DNA from: Yponomeuta sedellus | Taxonomy: Eukaryota; Arthropoda; Insecta; Lepidoptera; Yponomeutidae | Direction of reading: 5' to 3' | NCBI GenBank assembly: GCA_934045075.1 | Contig: OW203734.1 | Span: 4,797,565 to 4,861,564 of the forward strand | Length of the DNA: 64,000 nt | Shown: positions 1-9,992 of the stretch, piece after piece | How the letters are laid out: every line of letters starts with the position of its first letter | How positions within the stretch are numbered: the stretch's first letter is position 1 | Notes under the pieces: model-generated | Told to the model about the DNA's origin: nothing | The model's database searches: none | Seen by the model: the letters and a program-made list of their open reading frames with translations, nothing else | Translations under genes and position numbers: made by a program

Positions 1-755
1 AAAATAGCCTTTTCGGTTTCGGTACACTTCCGACTCGGCACCACCTGAAAGCAAATAGTCAATTTAAGTATAATATAATTAATAGTATTTTATTATATAC
101 TTAACTCACTGTAAGTGTTTGAGAAGGCGGTAGAAATTGTTTTCAATCATTATTTTAAGCCACTGAAATTATAATAATTATCATCACTATCAACTCATTA
201 GACCCGCCAATCTAGAGTCTCTCCTTAAGTAAGGAGGATATATTAAGTATAAATTTTAAAATTTAATTAAAAGTACACACCTGGAGAGTTGATTTTTATG
301 TGAGTGCAGTCAATAGCTCCCACAACTCTGGGGAATCCGGATATGGCATAAAAATCGTTAGCCACATCCATTACCTCTTCTGGTCTTGGCATATTTATAT
401 GTAACTGCCTCATGTTTGCTATTCTTGCAGTCACCCTATGTACAATTCGGTGAACGGTGGGTTGTTCAACATGAAATATGTCTCCTATTACTCTTTGGTA
501 ACTGCCAGTAGCATAATAACGCAGGGTTATTAAAATTTGGTCCACTGGTTGTATGGCTCTATTACGCCTTGTAATTGGTTGGATAGTATGTCCAAAGACG
601 GACTCCAAATATAATACCGTCTCTTTCGACAACCGGAACCGCGCATGGAAGTCTGTTTCGTTGTAATACTCGAAAGCATTTAACTTTGCCTCATTTCTTC
701 GAGGCACATGTGGCCCTTCCTCATCCGACAAAGACGATAAAGATGATAAGGACAT
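1..755 (-). CDS. PIF/Harbinger transposase (HARBI1-like, DDE_Tnp_4), 5' part, two exons visible
   Basis: A transposase nuclease that would cut and join element ends in the nucleus. Exon 1 is 281..755 and starts at the ATG at 755. The N-terminus is Ser/acidic (SLSSLSSLSDEEG), followed by the family's FYNETDF-like and LSKETVLYL region and then GAIDCTHI, which carries the first catalytic Asp at about residue 148. Read without splicing, the frame stops soon after SPG. A donor (CCAG|GTGTGTAC, intron from 280) and an acceptor (TTTCAG at 45..50) remove 236 bp. Splicing restores frame with a GGT codon and continues into 14 more residues ending YRNRKGYF at base 1, exactly the HARBI1 pattern after SPGG. 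The other catalytic acidic residues lie beyond the window edge. The exons as seen contain no stop, so this copy may be recent. The intron is inferred from sequence only. Confidence 0.85.
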
Positions 756-1061
756 TGTTTTTCACTTAAGTTCACTGATTATTAAAACTTTTTCACGATT
801 TGAAGGACCTCGCGACCACTTTCAATTGTAACGCCTACTCAACTCGATTTGACAGCCTATTTGACAGGTAAATCGCGCTAAGTTGCGTTCGAGTATACGA
901 ATTTTTCGCTGAGTGATGTTTAACTGCTAGTTATTTTGTGTTCCACTTAAATTTAACAGGAGCTTTTAACTAACGTTTGTGTATACGAATTTTGTGTTTA
1001 ACGGCTTGTCAATTATTTAAGATGCCTTTAAATATTTGAATGACGTTTGAGTATTCGGCCG
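1..1061 (-). mobile_element. PIF/Harbinger transposon, terminal part
   Basis: The right end is CGGCCGAATACTCAAACGTC read on the minus strand, ending at 1061 and followed by TTA (1062..1064), the 3-bp duplication expected for Harbinger. Bases 756..1061 are the 5' untranslated and terminal region and closely match 39052..39360. The left end lies outside the window. Confidence 0.85.
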
Positions 1062-1065
1062 TTAG

Positions 1066-1541
1066 TGTTATGGGCTAGGGTTCTAGATTAGGAGGTAAAA
1101 CGCCAATGACAACTTCTTAGGATATATTCACGCAGGGTCTAGTCTGCAGGTCTTTCCTCCACGAAGTCCACGCGAAGATTCCAAATCGCAGGTCCAATCG
1201 AAGCCCAATAGTATCGCTGAGGTCGTACGTTATTTCTCGTTTCGCAGGTAGGTTCGCTCGAAGTTTACTCTTCGCAACTCAAAACTGAACTGACTGCGCG
1301 CCGCGGCAGCCGCTATTTACATCCCCCGGAAAGGGTTCTTGAAGATTCCTGTAGGTAGCTTCCATCGGTGCACGTGGCAACGACTCTAGATCAGTTTCAT
1401 ATCATAGAGTCGTGAGCCTTATGGTAGTAGACATACGAGTAATTATTGATTGCAGCGCGTTACTAAAACGAAGCATGCGGCGTCTATTCAATAGGCTTCC
1501 AGAAGACTCTATTCTAGATGTTTCACGATAGGACCGCGACA
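1066..1541 (-). mobile_element. Solo LTR of an LTR retrotransposon
   Basis: On the minus strand it begins TGTCGCGGTCC and ends CTAGCCC(A/G)TAACA, i.e. TG...CA ends. It is flanked by TTAG at 1062..1065 and 1542..1545, a perfect 4-bp target duplication. It matches the complete LTR at 38271..38753 and lies immediately beside the Harbinger end. No internal gag-pol sequence is attached, so it is a solo LTR formed by LTR-LTR recombination. Confidence 0.85.
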
Positions 1542-1564
1542 TTAGAAAACGAAGTCATTGGTGG

Positions 1565-1682
1565 AAGTGTGAATCCAGCTTCACACTTGAACCCTTTTCG
1601 CCCGCCTGAATTAAGATAACAACTAGGCAACACCAGTGTAACCTTCCCTTGCTAATGAGAATGGTAATTATATTATTATGTT
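1565..1682 (+). repeat. Local direct repeat, copy 1
   Basis: About 115 bp nearly identical to 2054..2172. It opens with a small palindrome (AAGTGTGA...TCACACTT) and contains GAATTAAGATAAC and CTTGCTAATGAG. Function not recognised. Confidence 0.6.
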
Positions 1683-1695
1683 TATATTATTATTA

Positions 1696-1830
1696 TTTTT
1701 AACACACGAACCCGTGCTAAGGACAATTTAAAAACCTATTTAGAGGCTAAAAATTCTCAAAGCGCTGGCACGGATAGCTAGAGGTCGCGGGTTCGAATCC
1801 GGGCATGCGTGGAATTTTCAGGTTTTTATA
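1696..1830. mobile_element. T-SINE inverted pair, truncated
   Basis: A minus-strand 3' fragment (1696..1754, CCCGTGCTAAGGAC and ACCTATTTAGAGGC) is joined head-to-head to a plus-strand fragment (1757..1830) carrying the tRNA-like box B (GGTTCGAATCC) and the start of the tail. Confidence 0.7.
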
Positions 1831-1864
1831 TTATTATGTGTGCTTAGAAAATCTAATGTTTTCG

Positions 1865-1945
1865 CTTCGAAACTGCAGCGAGTTTGGCCAGCGTTCTTCA
1901 AAGGTGCGATACCTTTGAAGTTAAAAACTCGCTGCAGTTCCGAAG
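1865..1945. repeat. Bipartite hairpin
   Basis: The outer arms of 21 bp (1865..1885 and 1925..1945) pair with one mismatch. The inner arms of 10 bp (CTTCAAAGGT at 1896..1905 and ACCTTTGAAG at 1911..1920) pair perfectly around a GCGAT loop. No gene overlaps it. Confidence 0.7.
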
Positions 1946-2053
1946 TGACGCTCCAGTCCCAACGCGTCCGCGTTTTTACTAATTTGCACGCACAAGCGTC
2001 TTACAACCATGCCTCGATGCGTTCCCGTGTGTGGTGATCCTCAATATCGCACA

Positions 2054-2172
2054 AAGTGTGAGTTCAGCTTCACACTTGAACCCTTTTTGCATGTCTGAAT
2101 TAAGATAACGACGAGGCAACACCGGTGTACCTATCCCTTGCTAATGAGTACGGTAATTATCCCATTATGTAT
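2054..2172 (+). repeat. Local direct repeat, copy 2
   Basis: Second copy of 1565..1682, so the SINE fragments and the hairpin at 1865..1945 sit between two direct repeats. Bases 2249..2300 also carry two copies of CACGGTAGGCAATATT. Confidence 0.6.
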
Positions 2173-2312
2173 GCTTCGTAACCTAATGGAATTCAATTTG
2201 TTAGATGTCGCGTGTGTAGGACGACTGTATTGTTCGAGTTTTACTTCACGGTAGGCAATATTTCAATAATATAAGGCAATATTGCACGGTAGGCAATATT
2301 GGCAATAATATA

Positions 2313-2452
2313 GACCTCTGGCTATCTGGCACGGACAGCCAGAGGTCGCGGGTTCGAATCCCGGCATGGGTGGAATTTTAAGCCTCTATATAGGTTTTTA
2401 AAATTGTCCTTAGCACGGGTTAGTGCATTAAAAATAAAAAATAGTATAATAA
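2313..2452 (+). mobile_element. T-SINE, 5'-truncated with a short inverted head
   Basis: Tail and box B are present (GGTTCGAATCCCGGCATGGG). The 5' end is a short inverted piece (GACCTCTGGCTAT) facing the plus-strand copy, so even this short copy has head-to-head structure. Confidence 0.7.
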
Positions 2453-3566
2453 TATAGAATACATTTTAGAGTATGCAAAGGAGTAAAAGAAAGGAATAAG
2501 TAATTGTCTTTTTTTTGTAGTAACTAGATAAGTGGCGCTGAACTTGATCGCCTGTAACAATTAGTTACTAAAAGCAACGGAACGTCACATAATTTTCATA
2601 TTGTTTTATAAACAAAAGAAAATCGATAGCTGTTCGAATTTTTAAAACATTTTTAAGAAAGGCATCAAGTTAGTGGCAGGAAAGAAAGTAGGTTAAACTA
2701 ACCTCCATCGCGCTTATATACCGGTAGCAACATTGGAGGTCGGCAACAATTTTTTAATTAATCCTCCTTGCGGAACCCGTCAATAACTTTAACTTATTTT
2801 CAAGCATGCACTCAACATATTATTACTTGCTTTAATTAACTTAACTTGTATTATAACTGTTGTGAAAATGTAACAGATCTAGGAATTTCAGTTTTAATCC
2901 TCCTCGTGACCCCGTTCATTCGCAATTATATGAGCATCCTTCAATTTCTAAGGAATAAGGAATTTCGCGGCTTAGGTGGCTCTCCATCTATTGACTTGTA
3001 TTTTCTGTGGGCTAGTCCGCCTAATCTGTTAGTATGGTATAGGTAGACAAGAATACTCCGTCCAAAAAACTATGTCCTAGGCATACCTAGTGGTCCACTC
3101 ACACATCTAGTATGAATGAAGGTGACACTGGACTTTGTATGGATCATCTCATTATGTAGATGCTAAGGCCCAAGTTATATAAGCTTAATGTGTGTTTAAT
3201 CTATGGATTGCCAAAAACACAGCCAGCCACGCAGCACATTTACATTCGAAGAAGGGTCGTCCGGCGAATCGTCGGCGTAACTCAAATTATGTAGCGAGAA
3301 TTAGATTAACATTAGGACAGACACATTTGTCATGACTCTGGCCCCTACTCTGCGTCGAGATGAAAAAGTGAACATTAATATTTGAATGAATTAATCTGCC
3401 TGTAATCTGATAATAGAAATTATAAATATTGAGGTTTAAAAATTCGCGCGAGGTCGAAGGCCGAGCTCCATTCAGGCCGAGGCCGAAGGCCGATTCAAGT
3501 TTCCATGTAAAAGTCGCAACCGCCGTTGAAGCATTCTGTTAGGGGTACATTCAAGAATGCTCATTC
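2453..3566. other. AT-rich DNA without a gene
   Basis: No coding signal. A core-SINE 3' fragment lies near 3090..3185 (TGAATGAAGGTGACACTGGAC). A small GC-rich patch at 3440..3500 repeats GGCCGAAGGCCGA. Nothing else recognised. Confidence 0.5.
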
Positions 3567-4192
3567 TATTTCTTCTTCTTCTTCAGGCCATTTAGTCCAC
3601 TGCTGGACATAGCCCACCCCTAATGAGCACCATAGCGCAAGGTTGTGCCATCATTGGGCGGTAATGCCCATAATCCCCACGCTGGGCATGCGGGTTGGGG
3701 ATCGCAGTTTGGTGGAATTGTACTGCAGGGGGCGCTCGAAGCTGAAGCGCTCGTGGCCTAGGCGAACCGAGTGATTGGAATCAATAACTCGGTTAAGCAA
3801 CAACAGGCGCGGTCAGGTGTGGGATGGGTGAGCGTCCCGTGGCTACCGCTAGTGGCATTTTTCCGAGCGCTTCCGTGCTTCGCAAGGCACGTTAAGCCGT
3901 TGGTGCCGGCTGTCATATAATGGCAGTCGTTAAGCCATGTCAGAGGCCTTATGGGCGGCTTGATAACTTCTGACAGTAAGGCCCGCCACTGTCTTACAAT
4001 CCTCCACCAACCCGGACTTGGCCCCCGTGGTGGAGTATGGCCTAACCTTCCTGCGATGCAGGAAGAGACCCGTGCCCCAGCAGTGGGGACATACAAGGGT
4101 TGATAACGTACTGCAGGGGGCGCTGCTGCCTACCCCCCAGTTTGTGTCCCTTAGTCGCCTTTTACGACACCCGCGGGAAGAATTTGGGTTCC
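3567..4192 (-). mobile_element. C-SINE split by a 5S-SINE
   Basis: Two pieces (3567..3736 and 4108..4192) together form one minus-strand C-SINE. The end near 3570 has the TTCTTCTTCTTCAGG tail and AGTCCACTGCTGGACATAGCC-like sequence, and the far end has CCCGCGGGAAGAA. The split point is marked by a 17-bp duplication around the inserted 5S-SINE. Confidence 0.85.
3737..4107 (+). mobile_element. 5S rRNA-headed SINE, full length with 17-bp target duplication
   Basis: The head at 3742..3836 resembles the 3' half of 5S rRNA, including the pol III internal control region: GTTAAGCAAC at 3792..3801 and GGATGGGTGA near 3822..3831. The body contains GCACGTTAAGCCGTTGGTGCC and the 3' end is CAGCAGTGGGGACATACAAG then GGTTGATAAC. 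It is flanked by identical 17-bp copies of GTACTGCAGGGGGCGCT at 3720..3736 and 4108..4124, the hallmark of LINE-driven target-primed insertion. The frames through it are chance and recur in every copy. Confidence 0.9.
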
Positions 4193-4884
4193 TTTTTAGC
4201 TTTTTTATCATTCTGTTTAACACATATGCATTTTAAGTACAGTCAATCAATATAATCAATCCCACCGCTAACGAATTTTGGGCCACTTCTGTTGTGCTCA
4301 TATGATGTTAATTTATCTGGTTATTTTGTTTCTGTGATGTGTATTCTTGGTATAATAAATGTCTTCCTTACCTTTTCTTTCGATGATAATCTCTATTTTA
4401 GCTTTATGATTCATGTGCCTGCTTTTTTGACTTTTTGTTTTTTAATCACTATTTAATATTTACAAGTCTACAGCAGGTTGTTTAGCGCCTAAAGCGTCAG
4501 GTTTTCCTACCAAGGTTACCGAGCAGTTAAAGTAAACTTTCTGCGTTCAGAGTGGAGCCCCTTGTCCTTTGGGGTGTGCTGAGTAATTTGTCAAGCCCTT
4601 TTGTGAAGGAATTCCTCACTTAACTATAATGCAGGGATGATGGTACCCGGCAGACCACTCTGCGAGTGTTGGCGCGTGAAAAGTTCAGAGTATGCAAAGT
4701 TAATTCTGACGTTAATTTCGGTATTCCACGCCGAAATTCCCCGCTTTGAGTACCTATTTTTCTATTCATGAAAGTTCAAAGTTGCATTAATCTAAGTTCC
4801 AGTTAGCTTACGAGGCTGGTTTTTGAAGAGTAGATTTTTCTTTTCGTTTCTACTGTAGAGTGTCTCTTTATATTATATAAAAAA
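4193..4884. other. Non-coding stretch
   Basis: No open frame or repeat I can name. Composition is ordinary AT-rich. Confidence 0.4.
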
Positions 4885-5165
4885 ATTGTTAGAATATTTT
4901 CGGGGCTTAATCGCGTAATTTATTGCTATTTTACCTCGACGTTTCGACGACGTTACATTCACCGTGGTCACGAGAAGACTGATGGCTGGCACCCGTTCGC
5001 ATCTTCGGCTGATGAGGTTTCAGACTACCCTCAATCAGTCATCACAAAGCACTATTAGGGTTGCGACACACTACACTGACAATGTCTGACGATAAGCCAT
5101 GCGACTTTTTTCCACTCAAACATTCTAACTATGTGTACAAGTGGCGAAAGTTTAAATAATGTTAT
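4885..5165. mobile_element. Fold-back element, possibly Penelope-like terminal repeat (copy 1)
   Basis: Starts GTTAGAATATTTTCGGGGC, runs through ACCTCGACGTTTCGACGACG and a GTGGTCACGAGAAGACTGATG segment, and ends CTAACTATGTGTACAAGT. The same pieces occur at 10737..11062 with the central segment in the opposite orientation between the same outer borders. The GTCGAAACGTCGAGG motif resembles the GAAACG motif near Penelope-like element ends; that assignment is inference. Confidence 0.55.
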
Positions 5166-5705
5166 AAAAAATTAGGCCAAGTACCAAGGCCAGTACACAA
5201 TTAGCGCCTTCATAAGAGTATTTTTTTAAGAAAATTCGGACAAAATTGTCCTCTTCAAATTGGTCATCTTAGATGAACAATTTGAAGATGACCAACTTTA
5301 CAAGTTTGAGGAATAGATGACTCATCTATTACTCAAACTTGTAGAGCCTTCTTCGCCGTAACAGTTTTTCTTTGACGTCCATTACGTGTTTCTGATAGTC
5401 CTGAATTATTTCACATTTCTAAGATTTACCGAGATTTGCCAGAAAAAACATTTCACTAATACAAAAATGTGTTTTAAAGCTTTGCAAAATGTGATGTGAG
5501 AAGATGTGAAGAAATGTTGAAAAATGTATTATGTTTGTTGAACCTTAAATTGGTTTTCTATTAAGTGTTTCTTAGGCTATGCATACGTTTGCTTTATTTT
5601 CATAGTAAAATTATGATCGAATTATGAATGCAGTCTATATTTGTCCTACTGTAGAGTATATGGGCTTAATCACAGCGCGTGCCCGCCGCGGATTGGCGAT
5701 TTAGG
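5166..5705. other. AT-rich DNA with small palindromes
   Basis: No gene. Contains overlapping inverted repeats at 5254..5298 (TTCAAATTG/CAATTTGAA and GGTCATCTT/AAGATGACC) and the palindrome at 5300..5342. Confidence 0.5.
5300..5342. repeat. 43-bp near-perfect palindrome
   Basis: ACAAGTTTGAG and AATAGATGA pair with TCATCTATT and CTCAAACTTGT around a single central base, with one mismatch (5311/5331). Confidence 0.8.
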
Positions 5706-5854
5706 TATTATATTACTTTTAATGCACTAACCCGTGCTAAGGACTATTTTAAAAACCTATTTAGAGGCTAAAAATTCCACCCATGCCGGGTTTCGAACCC
5801 GCGACTTCTGGCTACCCGTGCCAGCGCTCTTTCTAACTGAGCTAATGGGCGACT
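5706..5854 (-). mobile_element. T-SINE
   Basis: Complete tail and tRNA-like head. On the minus strand box A (TTAGCTCAGTT-like) and box B (GGTTCGAAACC) are visible, with the CTGGCAC anticodon-stem region. Confidence 0.8.
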
Positions 5855-6227
5855 TAGGCATGTAAAGAGGTATGTAAACACCTTAAATAATCAGATTTTC
5901 TCAAAATGTTTATCTTCACAATTAAAGAGTGGTATTGCTACTAAAGCTTCACAAATGTATAATTTCAAAAAAATTCAATAATTTTTTTTAACAAATTCTT
6001 TTTTTGTCCGACTTACACGTCCCACAAGGGCAAAGGCCTTCCTATATTCGTATTCATACATGTAAATATATACTTATCGCCAGTAATGAATCCAGGATAA
6101 CTAGGAGCTCACTATATGGATTACCGTCTAGAGTGGGGTCTAAGGGGTATCACTCTCCAGCTTATGCTGAGCCAGGGTCCTTTAGCATTTGCCTCACCCA
6201 CAGTACTTACACTGGATAATGTATAAG
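5855..6227. other. Non-coding stretch with a core-SINE fragment
   Basis: A minus-strand core-SINE fragment at about 5880..5970 (GTGGTATTGCTACTA, TTCACAAATGTA). The frame at 6004..6219 has no recognisable domain. Confidence 0.4.
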
Positions 6228-6495
6228 ATTAAAAACCTATTTAGAGGCTAAAAATTTCACCCATGCCGGGATTCGAACCCGCAACCTCTGGCTATCCGTA
6301 CCAGCGCTCTACCAATTGAGCCAATGGGCGACTCACGGCATCAGTGAAATTTCGAACCTCTTTACAATATTCTCTGTATTACGTACATCCCGGATCGTGA
6401 ATCCCGGCATGGGTGAAATTTTTAGCCTCTAAATAGGTTTTTAAATTGTTCCCCAGCACGGGTTAGTGCATTAAAAAAAAAAAAATAGTGTAATG
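6228..6495. mobile_element. T-SINE head-to-head inverted pair
   Basis: Minus copy 6228..6386 with full tRNA-like head plus 5' linker, and plus copy 6395..6495 that starts within box B. Both carry the GTGAAATTT variant rather than GTGGAATTT, so they belong to one subfamily. Confidence 0.75.
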
Positions 6496-6639
6496 TATAA
6501 ATTGTCAATGTTTTTAATTTTCTAGTTTTGTAAACTGTTCATTGTGTTTTATATGTGTTATTTGCTTTTGCTACTGCATTGTCTGCTTAATGTTGGTGTT
6601 ATTGTCTGTGTTAAAATGTAATTAAATGATTCATCTATC

Positions 6640-6825
6640 TTCTTCATCTTCTTCTTCAGGCTAGTCCACTGCTGGACATAGCCCTCCCCTAATGAGCGCC
6701 ATAGCACAAGTTGTGCCATCATTGGGGGGGTAATGCCCATAATCCCCACGCTGGGCATGCGGGTTGGGGATCACAGATTGGTGGAATTGTACTTCAGGGG
6801 GCGCTGCTGCCCACCCCAAGGTTTC
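6640..6825 (-). mobile_element. C-SINE
   Basis: CTTCTTCTTCAGGC tail at the left, then CCACTGCTGGACATAGCCC, the GGCATGCGGGTTGGGGATC body and GGGGGCGCTGCTGCCCACCC. Truncated at the head. In the third frame the tail reads GEGYVQQWT, the same residues found at RTE LINE C-termini. Confidence 0.8.
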
Positions 6826-7168
6826 TATATTATTTATTTTATATATATTTATTCACTGTAAACAATGCAAGATTACAATATCAATAGTTTGCCAAACTGC
6901 TAATGCAGTTTATCGGCAAGCTCTTGGTAACAGTTCTTTTTATCTTACTAAATTAACATTGTCTTCTACACAACTAAAATTATTTATAATAATATTTTAT
7001 GTCTACAGACTACTTAACAGAAAACCCTTAAGCATATTTTTAAATTGTGCTTTTCTGAGGTGCTTATTACATAATTCCTCTGGGAGGCCTCTATCTAACG
7101 GTAAACTCTTTATGGTCAAAATCAACCTCTTTTTATACAATGCCTAGGGTAATCTTATGTTTATGTAA
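6826..7168. other. AT-rich stretch, nothing recognised
   Basis: The 127-codon frame across it starts in the SINE and shows no domain. Confidence 0.4.
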
Positions 7169-7603
7169 TTGGAAAGAGCGCTGGCACGGATAACCAGAGG
7201 TCGCGGGTTCGAATCCCGGCATGGGTGGAATTTTTAGCCTATAAACAGCTTTTTAAAATTGTCCTTAGCACGGGTTAGTGCATTAAAAATAAAAATAGTA
7301 TAATCATGTGGGTACAGCGATATCATTCCGATGTAAAACCTAGGTACTTGGGGCTGCAAGTGATGCAAATTACTTCAGCCAGATGTCACTGCCTGTACGC
7401 AATACAGAGAATAGTGTAAAGAGGTTCGAAATTTCACTGATGCCGGTGAGTCGCCCATTAGCTCTGTTGGAAAGAGCGCTGGCACGGATAGCCAGAGGTC
7501 GCGGGTTCTAATACCGGCATGGGTGGAATTTTTTGCCTCTAAATAGGTTTTTAAAATTGTCCTTAGCACGGGTTAGTGAATTAAAAATAAAAATAGTATG
7601 ATT
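7169..7603 (+). mobile_element. Tandem T-SINE units
   Basis: First unit 7169..7303 begins at TTGGAAAGAGCGCTGG (5'-truncated in the tRNA D-arm). Its tail (TAGTATAATCATGTGGG) runs straight into a linker of about 150 bp, then a second tRNA-like head (7449..7525) and tail (to 7603). The same junction recurs at 62401..62705 and 51300..51391, so linker plus tRNA unit is the repeating module. Confidence 0.75.
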
Positions 7604-8384
7604 GGAAAAGTGTATATTTCGTTCACAGCTGGATTAATTTAACTTTTTAATAGCTGTCCCAGCCACTTCGTACAGCCACAGAATCCGTTTATATAATTGT
7701 TGTTACCATGGCAACACAATAAATAGAGTTATCTCTAAGAGTTTGAAAACGTTGCCACCGTACCTTGGTTACGGTGCCACGCATGCCCGCCGCAGATTGA
7801 CAATTTCAAACGATATTTGAACATCTCAGACACTCAGGTTTCCTCACAATGTTTTTCTTCACCGTCAGCGAGTGGTATTGCTATAAATTCAAATTCAAAT
7901 CAATTAATTTCAACGTAAAGAATTTACATTCTGTTTGCTAAATGTCAATGTACAAGGTAAAATGTAAGCCGCCGCCTTCGGGCCGTATTGTAGTGGAGAA
8001 AAAGGCAGCGGAAAAAAACTCCACTCTGACCATCTTTTCTCAAATCATCTTAAAACCAAATACATCAGTTGCCATATGTAAGCCTTATAAGATTTCATAA
8101 TTGCCATTAACAACCCTAAATGTCAAAGCATAATAGGGGAAAACATAAGTGCTGCGGCCAGACACACGAACAGCATTCGTTCACGAGCACAACGCGGTGC
8201 TCAGCCATCATCAGTCTCAACCATTTTGGAGGGAAATAGATGACCCGAACACCATGCTACCATTCGAATGACCTTTAGCAAACTGCAGTTAAGTTTTTGT
8301 CAGTTATAACTTCACAAATGTGCATAACTTGTTACCATGCCAACGCAACTAATATCTCAGAGTATTGCTTGAAAAAAGGTTAGA
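7604..8384. other. Non-coding with core-SINE relic
   Basis: A minus-strand core-SINE fragment at about 7770..7890 (CAGGTTTCCTCACAATGTTTT, GAGTGGTATTGCTAT). The rest is not recognised. Confidence 0.45.
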
Positions 8385-8480
8385 CATACATACATAACCT
8401 CACGCCTGTATCCCAGAGGGGTAGGCAGAGACCAGGGACTGCCACTTGCCACGATCCTGACTGATCACCTTCGCTTCATT
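8385..8480 (+). repeat. Dispersed repeat E
   Basis: ACATACATAACCTCACGCCTG, then GGGTAGGCAGAGACCAGGGA and GCCACGATCCTGACTGATCA. Related copies at 27640..27790, 47826..47935 and 50215..50340. A short interspersed repeat common in moths; class not resolved. Confidence 0.6.
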
Positions 8481-8499
8481 AAAAAGGTTAGAGTAACAA

Positions 8500-8907
8500 T
8501 AAAATATTATCGCACGGGAACGCATTACTGGAAAAATAAGTATCCTGTCTCAATTCAGACCTTTGTCCACCAGTATGCCAAGTTTCATATAACTCTGTTC
8601 AGATGTTACTGCGTGATTGAGTAACAACCGAACATGTTCACAAATTTTCACATTAATAATATTACCAGGATTAGTATTTCAAGTTGCTTATTTTAGCTTG
8701 GCGTAGAAAACATTATGATATTAAAAATATCAAATAAACAATTATTGTGTCGCATTTGAACAATATGACACAATACCTTTATAAATTGTAGCCTATGTAT
8801 TATTCTGATGTATAAGCTATATTATTGTACAGTTTCATTAAAATTAATTTAGTAGTTCTAAATTTTTTTAGTTTATTTGTACATCGATATTTGGATTTGG
8901 ACATCGA
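8500..8907 (+). other. Repeat tail and AT-rich DNA
   Basis: 8520..8665 looks like the 3' part of a lepidopteran short repeat (TGCGTGATTGAGTAACAACC, ending AATAATATTACCAGG). The remainder is AT-rich with no gene. Confidence 0.4.
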
Positions 8908-9050
8908 AATCGATCCTTGGCTAGAAGGCGGTGGAGAGATGATCTCGACAACCATCTGCCGGAGTGGTCTGAGGTGGCCCAGGATAGAAAACTCTGGACT
9001 GAATTGGGGGAAGCCTTTGCCCATCTGTGGGACACAAACATAGAGGCTAC
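8908..9050 (+). pseudogene. LINE reverse transcriptase C-terminal fragment
   Basis: One frame reads RRWRDDLD...EVAQDRKLW...GEAFAHLWD, the conserved C-terminal signature of RTE-like endonuclease/reverse transcriptases (RW.DD, A.DR..W, GEA...W). About 45 residues remain, with no RT core. Only a 5'-truncated remnant. Confidence 0.65.
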
Positions 9051-9641
9051 GTAAAAAAAGTAGTTTTTACGCGAAAGAGTTACAATCATTCATCCATCTA
9101 TACTTACAAACTTTCGCGTTTATAATATTAGTAGAAAGTAGGATTATTGTTGTTTCAACTGTGATATAGGATTTCTCCTTTATCCAATAGATGTCAAACA
9201 ACTCCACACAACAGCGCTCGAAAGATACGTTAACTCATGTTGAAAATTAGTGCCCCAACTCCATATCACTATTACAAAACTCATTGTTATAAGCTTCTCC
9301 CAAAACCTACTTTGTGTCGAGTCATTTCGGTTGGGTCTGCATATTTTTGAAAAGCGTTTTCTCGTTAAAACAGGATTATACCACAGTTTTTACCGACTAA
9401 ACTGAGATGACCTGCGTTTTCCTTACAATATTAGGAGGATTTAGACCACCAAAGTGTCCTGGCATGACGGTTAAATAAATTTTATTCAAGACAGTGGAGA
9501 TCCGTATGTGGATGGTACGGATGTGAACTTTGAGGTCACCAGATCTGAAGTTACACGGAGATCACATTAGAGGGCCTTCATTTCACGCGTGAACTGGAGG
9601 CCTAGTCTAGATAACTAGACCCAAACTTAACAGTCTTCGAT
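9051..9641. other. Non-coding stretch
   Basis: A repeat tail TTCGCGTTTATAATATTAGTA at about 9112..9135; otherwise nothing recognised. Confidence 0.4.
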
Positions 9642-9992
9642 GAAAATACACTGGCTTACAGACCCTTACTAGCTGGAGAAAAATTAATAATAAAACAGTA
9701 CTTGGGTTTTCTCACGACGTTATCCTTCACTAAATGAGAGAAATTGCCACACAATGTACAAAAGTCCCTGATGTAAACAAAATACACTGGCTTTCAGACG
9801 CTTACTCGGGTTTCTTACGATATTATCCTTCACGGGTAGCCAGAGATATTGTTACAATTTCCCAAATGTACATAATGTTCACAAAATACACTGGCTTTCA
9901 GATCCTTTCTTGCTTGGAACAGTTTTATAGACAAAAAAGTATCCGGTTATCTCACGATCTTATTCTTCACGTTAGCGAGAAATATTGCTAAC
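9642..9992 (+). repeat. Three degenerate tandem units of a core-SINE-like segment
   Basis: Units begin at about 9642, 9777 and 9886 with AAAATACACTGGCTT(T/A)CAGA, each followed by a TATCCTTCAC / AGAGATATTG block. Unit length varies between about 107 and 135 bp. Confidence 0.6.

Noticed and set aside
3758..4096. Conserved-looking proteins (PTAGARVSSCIAGRLGHTPPRG...) recurring at 3.8, 24.2, 43.0, 45.3 and 60.2 kb
   Set aside because: They are chance frames through the body and tail of the 5S-SINE; similarity follows from the repeat, not from protein selection.
9642..9992. CRISPR-like regular repeats
   Set aside because: Only three degenerate long units of uneven length in a eukaryotic repeat context; no short palindromic repeats with unique spacers.
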